Below are positions 32,531 through 44,700 of a stretch of 64,000 nucleotides of DNA, piece by piece. Below the pieces are notes generated by a model that was not told the DNA's origin, ran no database searches, and saw nothing but the letters and a program-made list of their open reading frames with translations. This DNA comes from Dreissena polymorpha. Lineage: Eukaryota > Mollusca > Bivalvia > Myida > Dreissenidae. The DNA lies in NCBI RefSeq assembly GCF_020536995.1, contig NC_068359.1, positions 69,324,110-69,388,109 on the forward strand. The letters run 5' to 3'. The translations under genes were made by a program, and so were the position numbers. Every line of letters starts with the position of its first letter. Within the stretch, counting starts at the first letter, position 1.

Positions 32531-33251
32531 ACTTTTTACCGAAACTTTGATATTAAGAGCACTATTAACGTTCATTTGTGTTGCATTTTTACCTATTATC
32601 CAAGTGATTTACTTTTCCATTATTATTTAATCACCCTATCATCCAATTTTTAAGATGAAATTACCGTGTTTACAAAACCAACCAAACCGAAAGTGAAACT
32701 GGATGCATTACGTTTCGCGATGTAAACATTAAATATTTGTTCAGTTTGAGGAAGCGAATCGATAATAGACGTTGGAATATGTATGAAATACCGACTATCC
32801 TTGCCGATTGTAGTACTGGCTAAAAAATACCTTTTATGACAGGTCATGTATAGAACATTAATCAAAATAGTGACCATAAATCACTACAAATGTCTGGGTT
32901 GATCATTAATATAATTAATGCACGTTTCTGATCTAATTGACTGTATCTAGTTGTAATTACCATGATATTGATAAAATTAAAACGTTTTTTTTCATAAATT
33001 AACATAACATGTTTTATTTTTATCATTTAGGTAATATATAATTGTATCATTATCATCATTAAATATTCTGAAAATAATCTAAATTATCATGATTACTTTA
33101 AAGTAGAATTTTAAAATTTTTCTCATTATTTTTAATGAATTTCCACATTTGCTTGATTCAAAATAAAATGTATTAATAAGGGTTTCAGTTTTTAATTTTT
33201 ATCCAAATTTTAGTTTGATTAAATTTAAAGTACTAACTACATACATGTATG

Positions 33252-33402
33252 TGAAATGCTCTTGAGTTCGTTTCCTGGGCCTAGAACCAGTACTTGGGTG
33301 TCTCTTGGAGATTTCTTAAGAATGCTCCCACACTGGGGATCAAACCATTGACCTCCAGATCATTAGGTGGACACCACATCCATTACACATCAGCGACCTT
33401 TA
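33252..33402 (-). mobile_element. tRNA-derived SINE
   Basis: On the minus strand: GGTCGCTGATGTGTAATGGA, TGTGGTGTCCACCTAATGAT, then CTGGAGGTCAATGGTTTGAT-CCCC, and downstream AGAGACACCCAAGTACTGGT, CCCAGGAAACGAACTCAAG. The A-box-like TAATGGATGTGGTG and the B-box-like GGTTTGATCCC lie at tRNA spacing. Copies recur at 48023-48165 (plus) and 48690-48830 (minus). Confidence 0.7.
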
Positions 33403-33927
33403 ATTAGTAAATTACTTTAGTATTGCAGCATTATATAATATAATGTTGCTACATATTTTTTGAAAATGATTAATGTGCAGTACTAAATAAATCTAAATGC
33501 ATACAATTTTAATTGTGTATATTGTGTGATTATTATTTACAAATTCACTTTTTACAGGTATACTGGATTATGAAAGACTGATAAACATAAAATTGACAAC
33601 TCATCTCCCCAACGATACGTTGTGTGGCTCATTCTCAGAACAAACCCATAGTCAGTGAGAAAACTACAGTGTAAAAAGACCACTTGATTGTGACAATTAT
33701 GGCTGACCAAGCAAATGTTATCATTTAAAATAAAGGAAACTTCCAGTTCAATATACATTTTATACCAATTATGACATTGACCAACACAGAAAATAATTAT
33801 AAGGTTGATTTTCCCAAAATTGACTGTAACAATTGGATACTGTTTTAAGCTTCACTCTACTTTGTCTGAAAATAAAAGTCCTAAATGATGTAATAGAAAC
33901 ATACATATTTAATTTTTAGTTTTACAA

Positions 33928-34169
<242 letters not shown>

Positions 34170-34229
34170 ACATTATATACACGTGTATGCTTTGATTTTT
34201 TTATATTGAAGCCAAATTAATATCCCAAG

Positions 34230-35550
34230 AGGTGAGTTTACACTAAAAAGGCTGAAACAAATTTCTCTGCATGTGCAAATACTTAAATATAGGCCCTATT
34301 TAAGCACATGTACACTTTTGTGACCTTCTGGGCTGGGTCAAATTTAACCCCAGGGGCATAATTTGAGCAAACTTTGTAGAGGACTACTATATCTCACTTC
34401 ATACAAAATGTGGTAGCCCTAGGTCCTAGAGTTAAGGACAAGAATATTTTTAAAGTTTTCACAAAATAAGCAAGATATAAGCGTAAATAATGTTCAATTT
34501 TGTGACTCGCGGGTCAGGATCAAATTTGACCCAAAGGGCATAATTTGAACAAACTTGGTAGAGGACTATACGATGTTATTGCATACCAAATTTGGTAGCC
34601 ATAGTCGGAATGGTTTTCGACAAGAAGATTTTTAAAGATTTCACAAAATAGGCGCTTTATAAGCGTTTATTTAGTTTTGTGACCTCCTGGGGCATAATTT
34701 GAACAAACTAAGTAGAGGACTATACAATGTCACTACATACCAAATTGTGTAGCCTTAGGCCTAATGGTTATGGACAAGAATTTTTTTTAAGTTTTCACAA
34801 AATAGGCATTATATAAGCATATGTTCAATTTTGTGACCCCCGGGGCAGGGTCAAATTTGACCCTAGGGATTAAATTTGAACAAATTTGGTAGAGGACTAT
34901 TAGATGTCACTATATATCAAATTTGTTAGCCCTAGGCCGGATGGTTATGGACAAGAAGATTTTTGAAGTTTTCACAAAATAGGCCTTATATAAGCATATG
35001 TTCAATTTTGTGACCCTCGGGGTAGGGTCAAACTTGATCCCAGGGGCATAATTTGAAAAAACTTGGTAGAGGACTATAAGATGCCACTACATACCAAATT
35101 TGGTAGCCCTAGGCCCAATGGCTATGGACGAGAAGATTTGTAAAGTTTTCACAAAATTTACCCTATATAAGCATATGTTCAATTTTGTGACCCCCGGGGC
35201 AGGGTCAAATTTGACCCCAGGGGCATAATTTGAACAAATTTGGTAGAGGACTATTAGATGTCTCTACATACCAAATTTGATAGCCCTAGGCCCAATGGTT
35301 ATGGACGGGAGATTTTGAAAGTTTTCACAAAATAGGCCTTATATAAGCAAATTTTCAATTTTGTGACCCCCGGGGCAGAGTCAAATTTGACCCCAGGGGC
35401 ATAATTTGAACAAATTTGAAAGAGGTTCACCCCAGGAACATTCCTAAGAAATTTCATCAAAATTGGACCAGTAGTTTAGGAGAAGATGTTTAAAGGAAAA
35501 GTTAATGCACGGGCGCACGATGGACACAGTACCTTTGGCTAGTGGAGCTA
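34230..35550. repeat. Tandem repeat of 161-177 bp, seven units
   Basis: TTCAATTTTGTGAC(CC) recurs at about 34491, 34668 (variant), 34829, 35001, 35178 and 35356 after a first diverged unit at about 34310. Each unit has GGGGCAGGGTCAAATTTGAC-CCCAGG, GGCATAATTTGAACAAA, GGTAGAGGACTAT, TAGCCCTAGGCC and TTTTCACAAAATAGGC. It ends with CACGGGCGCACGATGGACAC. It lies between the two genes. Confidence 0.8.
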
Positions 35551-36979
35551 AAAATCAAATTAAACATTTAGTTTTGATGTAAAATCAGTTTTTATATGCA
35601 AGTGTCTATTTCACTTATAAATTAAAACAGCATATTATACTTTATTGAAAAGATTATTCCAAGCTTGATGTCATATTTCAACTTTGCATAGTGTAGTTAA
35701 TTGAACATTGTATTGAACTGTATGGGCAGCTATATTTTTTAATTTATGTATGTTGTATTATACAAAATGCATTATTTCTACCACAAGTAGACCATATAAG
35801 GCCAACTGTTACTAAATAGGCACTGGTATGAATTTGACACTGTTTTTGATGCTCATACAAAACTTTAATTATTACTTCACTTTAGTATATTAAATATTTT
35901 CAAGTTTTTGTTCAACATTTTTTGCAAAAGAGTGTCTCAATGCATTTGAAAATATACTTAAAACAAACTAAAAATGCATTTTAACATACCTTTTTCCTGG
36001 TAAAGTGTATTTGGGATGATATAAAATACACTTGAGGAGTATTAATGCTGGAAAAATGCAGAAAAAAATACATTTGTTTCTGTTAGAAGTGTGTCTGGTC
36101 TGCATATTTAAGTGTATTAAAGGCACATCAAATGCAGATAAATACAATGCCAATACTGTTACATGTATTGTAATGGACATAAAATGCACTTGTTCTTGTA
36201 ATTAAATGCTTTAGTGAATTGAAATAACCTTTTATAACGTTTTAACAATTAATAATACCTTTTTATATAAATTTTCTTTTGAAATGTGACACTTAATTGA
36301 TTTTTGCACCACTAGTAAGAGATATAATTTGTGCTCATAATGCTTTATCATTACACTATATAATATCATTTGTTGTATGAAAATTACCCGTAAAATTCAT
36401 GTGAAAGCTCAAGAGATCAATAGCAGCGTGCTATACCCTGCTCCTTTTTACATGACTTGATGGTATTTAGTCCCCAATTCTACATGGCCAAGGGCAAATT
36501 AATGTGCAGATTTGACAAATAAGTCATAACTGGGATCCAATAGGCAGACTTTCATATTACTTGTATTTAATTTAAATCATGATCTGAATTGCTCTTTGGC
36601 AAATCTTAGTTGGTCACAGTATTCAACTGAATTTTGTTCACGTTGTAGTGATATTATTTTCAATATTTATCAGACAACATCTTTCTTCAAAAGTTTAACA
36701 TGATTGCTTGGTTAATTTAGAAACAAGATCAATGCATCATACCATAAAATGAAAAAATGTGTAATAGTAAAAATGGCAGCAAAAAAGCACTAGATTATCT
36801 GCCTTAAATCTGAGACGTTATGTTGATGTATTGGAATTTCTCATAAATAATGTGTTCCATAGTTGTATAATTGTATAGTCGCATGCATGAGTGTTGTCAA
36901 TGTCACAATACCAATTAAAGCCAATAATTTACTAAAACAATTTGAAGTTTGATGTGTGTTTTATTCAAGATCTGTTATA

Positions 36980-37012
<33 letters not shown>

Positions 37013-38566
37013 TGTTGAAAAGTTAACATGCAATAAGTTTACTGTAATTAAGTGACAAATAGTTTTACTGATTTGGTTGGCTGCATATATACAGATATAT
37101 CATGGTTTGTGCAGAGGACAGTAGCAAAAACAAGAGCTGTCTCCGTAGGATGACATACGCCCCCGATAAACGCTTTGATAGAAGTTATGAGCATTTTTCA
37201 AAACCTAAACGCCGACCCTAAGTTCAAGGTCAAAGGGGTCAAAATTTGTGTGTGTATGGGAAGGCCTTGTCCATATACACATGCATACCAAATATGAATG
37301 TTACATCTGAAGCGACATAGAAGTTATGAGCATTTTTTCGAAACCTAAATGCAAAGTGTGACGGATAGACAGACGGACAGTGCGATCACTATATGTATAT
37401 ATATATGTGTTTCACTTTGTTTTGGTAAATTAGTAATGTAGTTAAAAGAACAGAATTATCAATTATAAAGTTATTGATTATAAAGTGTTGCTGGCATATT
37501 TGATGCATTCATCTAGCTATAAGAAGGTCCCTGTTTTATCCCCACTGGCACTGAGCGAGGGTTCTCAAAATCTTTAAACAATATGAATAAGTTTAAATAG
37601 GGTCGAGAAAGCCTTGTTGATATGGGGGCTAAACACCTGAAACCAAAGCGACCCAGGTTAAAGGCCGAGGCCAAATAAATAAACCAGAGGCGGCATGAGC
37701 CTGCTATACTCTGAACAAGTATTGTTTCTTCTTAGAAAACTGGCTTAAGTGTCTTACTAAGCTTTAGACTTTGAGTTTCAGTGCAATCTATCAAAAATAA
37801 ATTGGTTAAATTAAATAATAATTTGTAAAAAATAAACATTCTGCACAAATTCAATTATTTACTTTACCTGTGTGCATGAATCATTTCAGTCTTGATGGTT
37901 AGTGAACTATGTCAAAAGCACCATAGCTATGAAACACTTGTATTTTGAATATTGCAATGTTCCACAGAAATGATGCTGATGATAATTCTACACGATCATG
38001 ACATGAAAAATGATGAATTATTAGATATATTTCTAAATTCCATTTCCACCAACAATTCGGTTATTCCACTACCAGTTCACATGCTTCGTACACAGTTGAA
38101 AATAACACTATTCCACTCAACAACCGTGACACATGTACTCATTTTTTCAACTTTTCGCAATTAAAATTGTGTTCTACTGTTATTGTTGTTGTTGTACTTT
38201 TGAAAGTAGTTCGAAAGATGGCGACTATTAACCCAGAGATTGATTTATGAAATAAATCGTCTGCTGATCCAGAGTGCCATACTTGATAAGTGCGTTCGTA
38301 AGATTGAGATTTTCGGCGGATACACATCACTCATACACAACGCTTCACAATTCAACCAATTGGTTTCCGAATATAGAGGAACATGATATAAAAATGTTAA
38401 ATGGCAATTTGGTCTTATAAGGTTGCATATTGTTTGTGATATAATTATCGCCCTTTAAGAAAAAACTAAATACTGCTGCTCCTTAATCGCCTGTTAGTTA
38501 GTATAAGATAAGATAGATAAGATAAGATTTATTTTGAGTCGGCAAGACATAAATAGACAACATAAG
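35551..38566. other. Intergenic, no gene; one AAGAGCTGTC repeat
   Basis: Unassigned AT-rich sequence. At about 37127-37400 lies a copy of the AACAAGAGCTGTCTCCGTAG family (also 53861-54445), with TAAGTTCAAGGTCAAAGGGG and ACGGATAGACAGACGGACAG. Short open frames (35968-36189, 37952-38164, 38139-38330) have no supporting features. Confidence 0.45.
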
Positions 38567-39281
38567 CCATGCATCCGTGTCCGCGCTCCGCGTCCGCTTT
38601 CCGTGTCCGCGTTCCGTATACGGACACGGAGTATCGATTCCATGCATCCGCTTATTATTTGAGCCTTTCCGTGTAAAAAGCTCACTCCAATGACAATTAG
38701 CATAGTTATATTGATAAACATTACTTATTATTCGTATTACAGACTTCACAACTTGTATGTGAACTCGTATAGACAAACAAATAACATAAATAGCGACTTC
38801 TTAGAGCGTTATATCTTGTTTGAAATGTATACTGTGTCTTTTGAAAAGCGGCTATAAAGTGTACAATATGCAGACGATATATAATCGCATATTACTATTC
38901 TCACTTACCTGAAACGCCATCAATTGACATTTCGTTGGCTATGCTTTTCCAGATGTCTGATGGAATGTCTGTGCCTTTGTATTCTTTCATACGTTGGTTG
39001 TATATTTCAGGGTGATCCCTTACTAAATTTATTAATTATTCACTAATATCTTTGCTTGAAAGTCGACCTTTCATGTTGACTGCCGTGCGTGTACTGAGTC
39101 CGTGTCCGTGAAAAATCGCTCACCGAGCGATTTTTCACGAACGCAATACGCGGACGAAAAAAGCGGACGCGGAACGCGGATACATGGAATAGCTCAAACA
39201 GATTCCAACCAGTTCGTTTTTTCGCGGACACGGACACACGGACACGGAACGCGGACGCGGAGACATGGAAACTCAGCCTTA
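38567..39281 (-). mobile_element. PIF/Harbinger-like element, left copy, with a MADF/Myb-like remnant
   Basis: The right end is rich in GTCCGCG/CGCGGAC words and stops at ACATGGAAACTCAGCC. The left edge (GCATCCGTGTCCGCGCTCCG) is worn. On the minus strand near 39015-38910 an open piece reads PEIYNQRMKEYKGTDIPSD, then IWKSIANEMSIDG, followed by GTAAGTG. This resembles the MADF/Myb-like accessory protein that PIF/Harbinger elements encode (known). A hairpin GTGAAAAATCGCTCACCGAG-CGATTTTTCAC lies at about 39109-39140. Confidence 0.55.
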
Positions 39282-40310
39282 GGCCGGGTTTCCATGCATC
39301 CGTGTCCGCGCTCCGCGTCCGCGTTCCGTGTCCGCGTTCCGTATACGAACACGGAGTATCGTTTCCATGCATCCGCTTATTATTTAAGCTTTTCCGTGTA
39401 AAAGCTCATTCCAAACGTGGTGGTACTTGGATTAGGATGTCGTTATTAGAAGAGCACACATTTGTTATGAGGACTGCTGCGGTAGCACTGCATGTTAGTA
39501 GACAGAAACGCAGACATAGGTACTGGACACGTGTCATCATAAGAAACCGTCAAACTTGCGGTACATACTACCATCTTGTTAGAGAATTAGAGCTGAACGA
39601 TGAAGAGTTCAGGACCTTGGTAAGTTATTAATAAGCATTAACAAAATATTTTAATATTGTTATAACCAAAGGTATACAAAAATCCTAATTATCTCCTTGT
39701 TTCATACCGCTATCAGCTAATTTCTCCAACACCACAGTACAGAAAGCCGAAACTAGCTGATAAGCCACTCTGGACAGGCTGAATTAATGAAAATTAGCAT
39801 AGTTATATTAATAAACATTACTGATTATTAGTATTACAGACTTCAAAACTTGTATGTGAACCCGCATAGACAAAAAAGAACATAAATAACGACTTCTTAT
39901 AGCGTTATATCTTGTTTGAAATATATACTGTGTCTTTTGAAAAGCGATTAAAGAGTGTACAATATGCAGACGATATATATTCGCGCATTGTTTGATGCAA
40001 TGTCTTTGTTTTTGTATTCTTTCATACGTTAGTTGTATATTTCAGGGTGATCCCTTACTGAATTTATTATTTTTTTCACTAATGTTTATGCTTGAAAGTC
40101 GACCATGTTCACATCCGTCCGTGTACTGAGTCTGCGTCCGTGAAAAATCGCTCACCGAGCGATTTTTCACGGACGCAATACGCGGACGAAAAATGCGGAC
40201 GCGGAACGCGGATACATGGAATCGCTCCAACAGATTTCAACCAGTTCGTTTTTTCGCGGACACGGACACACGGGCACGGAACGCGGACGCGGAGACATGG
40301 AAACCCGGCC
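39282..40310 (+). mobile_element. PIF/Harbinger-like element, right copy, 1.03 kb, with nuclease remnant
   Basis: The ends are GGCCGGGTTTCCATG and CATGGAAACCCGGCC, perfect 15-bp inverted repeats. Plus-strand 39438-39631 encodes VALHVSRQKRRHRYWTRVII, then HLVRELELNDEEF, then a frame end; this matches the region before the catalytic core of Harbinger nucleases (RR-x-W ... YH-LV-EL ... D-F). The rest of the transposase is missing, so it is non-autonomous. The flanks are TTA (left) and TAA (right), so a direct target duplication is unclear. The segment 39780-40140 is a second copy of the 38700-39110 segment. Confidence 0.65.
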
Positions 40311-41645
40311 TAAGGCTTTTGAACCGACTATATAAACATATGTATAAATGTAACAAGTATAAAACAGCTACAATATGGAAATAAAATATAGCAAATTAAT
40401 TTAAGTCAATAGATACGATTTGCATGCTGAAAGTTTTAAAAATCATAGTATTACACTCTACTACTTTTATATAAATTAAATTAAAATGTTGTGCAGGAAG
40501 CCGCTGATCTAGATCTATACGTAGATCTAAAAAAAACTGTCATAACAAATTGCGAGCTTGAAAAAACAAAAACAAAAAACTAAGAAAAAAAGACACACAA
40601 CATGTGGGACTGCTAAGAAAGTGGGTAAAAGCGAGGTATCGAATCAGATTCGAAGTGAAATGGTCAGCAGCTTCCTCACAATAAAAGGTTGCAAGTACAT
40701 ATAAGCACATATAAAACTGACAAGCACAACAAACAGAAGGTAGTTTAAGATTTAAGGTAAAAATAGATTACATGACAAACAAAATAATAGTGAAGAATGT
40801 TCATGGACTGGCATCAAACAAATAAAACTGACAAGCAAAGCAAGCATTGGGTAGTATGCTACTAGAAATTAAACACATGTATACACATAGACGCTTACAC
40901 AAAACACAATACATATATGCATTTCAACACAAGCAATAGGCAGTACAAAATATTTAAATAATAAAAATCAACAAAGTAATGTTGACAAGCAATACAAAAG
41001 CACAAAAAGTTAAAAGCGCAGAAAGCACCAAACAATATAATTCAGCAAGGTAATGTTGACATGCAATACAAAAGCACAAAAAGTTTAAAAAGCACAGAAA
41101 GCACCACAAGCACAAAAAGCATGAGAAGAAGTGCACACACACACACAAAAGTTTGGACTGAGATGAATACTTAAAAAAACTGCATGTTTTGTTTTGTAAT
41201 GCATGTGTATATATAGATTCTAGATCATTTCTGCAGAACATTTATAAAAGAACACTATTTGATGTTTCACTAGATTACATGTTCAACTAGTAACATGTAA
41301 CTGAAATAGAAATATCTTCCTCTGAGAAAGATATCTTGATATTTCTATAAACACAGTTTAGTAGTTTTCGTTTTTTAAAATGGCTTTACAAACCGCGTCT
41401 GTCTTACTGATAATTTTTGTCTAATGTTTGTTACGAAGTGAACGAGGGTTGTATGAGGTTCTCCAAGTGTCCGACACGTTCTTTAAAACAACAAAAATTA
41501 GCACATTCAATTCCAATCTCCACGCAGAGTTGTCGTTCCTTTCTCTCACATACAGTCGTGCAAGCATTTCGTGCAAGAGATTGATTCAATTCATAGTTGT
41601 TTTTAACCAACACAACATCTGTATCATCTAACTGCGTGATCCAGA
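40311..41645. other. Upstream region and probable leader of gene B
   Basis: About 40554-41240 is A-rich on the plus strand with repeated words AAGCACAAAA and AGCAAGGTAATGTTGAC (two copies at about 40974 and 41044). A palindrome AAATATCTTCCTCTGAGAAA-GATATCTTGATATTT spans about 41312-41345. An ATG at 41428 opens a 67-codon frame that ends 15 bp before the gene B start and might be an upstream ORF. No TATA box was recognised. Confidence 0.4.
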
Positions 41646-41769
41646 ATGGAAGCAGTCGTTTTTGATTCCCTAGAAAAGGCGAATGAATATATTCGAGAAG
41701 AAGAAATACGACACAATGCTAAATACATAGTTAAATACTCAAAAACAATGGATCCAAACAAGCACATAG
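41646..41769 (+). CDS. Gene B exon 1 (residues 1-41, phase 1 end)
   Basis: It encodes MEAVVFDSLEKANEYIREEE then IRHNAKYIVKYSKTMDPNKH, ending CATAG|GTAGGA. Homologous to gene A exon 1, with the conserved F-x-S-x-E-x-A-x-E-Y-I-R pattern. Confidence 0.78.
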
Positions 41770-44700
41770 GTAGGAAGTTTGTCATGATGTATCTGATAGT
41801 ATTAAACTTAAAACATCTCACTTTTCTTGACTTCGGCCACTTATCATGATTTGGTCGTTTAGCGAAAAGAACTTCTTTGGTGGCTTCACAAATTTCATAG
41901 AGTAACCTCATCGCACACCTGGTGGCATTTCTTGTTGTTGAATGTTGCTTCCAGGTTTTGTTTAAAGGGGCCTTTTCACAGATTTTGGCATGTTTTGAAG
42001 TTTGTCATTAAATGCTTTATATAGGAGGTTTTGGGGATTCCGATAATGACGTCACGTTTGCGCATGCTCAAATTTTGGCCGTCAAAACTGCGGCCATTCT
42101 GCTATTGTTTGCATTGATGAAGCGCATCGTGATAAGGTTACAAACGTATTCGCGACCCTTTTAAAGAACATAAAATACTCAGAAATTGAAATTCTTTCAG
42201 ATTAAATTGAATCCAATGAACGAACACAAATAAAGAAGAAAACAAACAACAACTTGATTGATTTGATGTAATCAACATATAGAAACTGATTTGAACCTAT
42301 TTGTCTGTAAAAACTTACCTTGTTACAGATTAACTAAATCCTCTTGATAAATGTTAATGTTTTCTATTTAATTGTTCACACCAATTTTGACACTCTTTGT
42401 TTCAGCATTTTAACCCAGTGTTTAATTGCCCCTTTGTTTATCACAAACCAATTATCTCGATCGATATGATCGGTTACTGTCCAGACAATTACTAAGAAAA
42501 CAGTGTGTCATAAACCCAGGGACCTATACTTGTATGACTCTGTATGGGGTCTCTGCATAAACCACATGTGTCTGGTCATTAAACACAATTTATGATACCT
42601 CCATGTCATCTCTCGACATATTAAGTCAAAAACTTAACATAGCTTTAATAAAATATTTGAACATATTTAAAAATAGACATTTGTCCGAAATGGATTAACA
42701 GCTAGGAACTATAACGTATATATATTAGCCAGTTTAAACATAATAATAAAGTGTTTAATAACTATACATTTAAAATATTGTACACATTTACTGCTACACA
42801 ATGAACGTATTTAACTGGTACCTGCAAATTTAAACTCTGCTATAATGTGTAAAGATCGTGCGTTACTGCAGTGTTCGAAACATCATCATGAAAACAAGCA
42901 ATGGCGTTTGTTCATTATAGAGATATAAAATACTTGCGCTAAATAAATTAAATGTGTAATTTAATGGTATCATAAAATGCTAGATTTGTATCACTCATTA
43001 TCACTACTGACGAGTTTTCAATATACGTGTATATGCAAAGACAGTTCAATTTGCAAAATATGCAGGTGTTTTTTCAAATTGAATGCTTAAATTTATTAAT
43101 ATTTTCATTCAATGTTAACGAAACGAAAATTCATTCAATGTAAAAGAAAATTAAAAATACATTTCAAGATTGAAATGTATTGAGCTATTTTAGGGCTTTG
43201 TTTTATGACTAATTCAATGAACCCCTTACACTAAATTTCAATCGCGGATGAAAAATAACACTATCGCATCCACACCACTTATTATAATATTCAAATTATT
43301 ATATGTTTTATTATTTTTGAAATATCATTTATTAAATTCTTATTTAAAAAAAATACGGGTATTTATAGTTTTGTTTTGTGAAATTGTAAGTATTAAGTCT
43401 TCCGACGACCTTTACTCTGATACAATGTAATTGGCCGCGATCAAGAAGTTGACGGCCAATCTATTTTTAGTAACGGAAAACCCCTCTTGTGACGTCACAC
43501 AAAAACCTCCTATAGATAAATGTAAACATTGTATCTAAAAAGCTCCAGTAAAAAATCAAGAATAAAATTAAAAGAAGGAAAAAAAAGTAGCCCGCAGCAG
43601 GGCTCGAACCAGTGACCTCCAGAGTCCTGGAGTAAAAACCAATTAGCCCGCTCGGCCATCCTGCCAAGTATGTATATGAGACGTATTTTATGCATTATAT
43701 AAGCAATCTTCGTCGTTTCACAAAATTAAATGACAACAACAGAAGTCTCCAAATAATTCAATAGTTTCACGTTGCAACGCTTTATAATTTTCAGGTTTTG
43801 ATATCGTCAAAAGATGCATATAATGGCTATATATGATCATGGTAAATGTTCAGTATTACTGTTTCCTCACAAATATCATAACCAGGGATCATATTTTCCC
43901 GCAACATCAATCGGTCCGGATATAAATGGGGAAAAGTATCCGAAAATGTATATCCGAAATCATGACAAATTACGTTAAAATATATACCATTGATTTTGCC
44001 ATTCACGAAGGTGGTATAAGACATGTACAAGTAAAATTCCCTTAGGCATTTTTTTTAAACGGAACGAGTTTTCTCAACTGGTTTTATCATTAGGTATTTC
44101 ATTGTTGTTTCGTGTGCTGTTTTATCAGATTTTTTTCAACGTTGTCAATATTATTAATCTGTGTAAGTCTATACCGATGTTTTAAATTGTTGTCGACTCG
44201 ATGATAGCTTACAAACATGCACTGAACCAAACAAATGTCTGTGCGTAGGTTGGCTACTGACAACAACAAACCAAATAATTAAGAATATAAAATAACCCAC
44301 GGCCGATAGTTTAGATGCGTAGGGATATAATCACGAGAGCGAAGCATTTGAAACCACGCATCTAATTTTCCAGTCGTAAGTTATTCAACAACAAAGTATA
44401 AAGTACACGAATTATTTCGATTCTAACACGGTTTTACTAAAGATTTATTCAATGTATATTATTTTTCTTGTGTACTATTTTATGTGAAGTTCCCCCCCAT
44501 AAAAATAACTTTCGGCTGTTCTGTCGATCAGATCCGCGACTTTCATTCATAATTATATTACCGGATTATTACGCTGGTGGAAAATGTATCGGCATGTTTT
44601 GTTTAGTTACAGCGCGTCTTTTTGGATGCATCTTTAATCTGCTGTTCAAAAGTTTTTTAATTCTTGGTCTGACGTGCAATAAACCAGTCCTGACTGGTTT

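Noticed and set aside
39102-40313. Arg/Thr-rich frames as genes
   Set aside because: They come from GTCCGCG/CGCGGAC terminal repeats of Harbinger-like elements, which leave several frames open on both strands.
43590-43665. Functional tRNA gene
   Set aside because: A- and B-box-like sequences are present, but the acceptor stem and anticodon arm do not form cleanly and it is embedded in a dispersed repeat.
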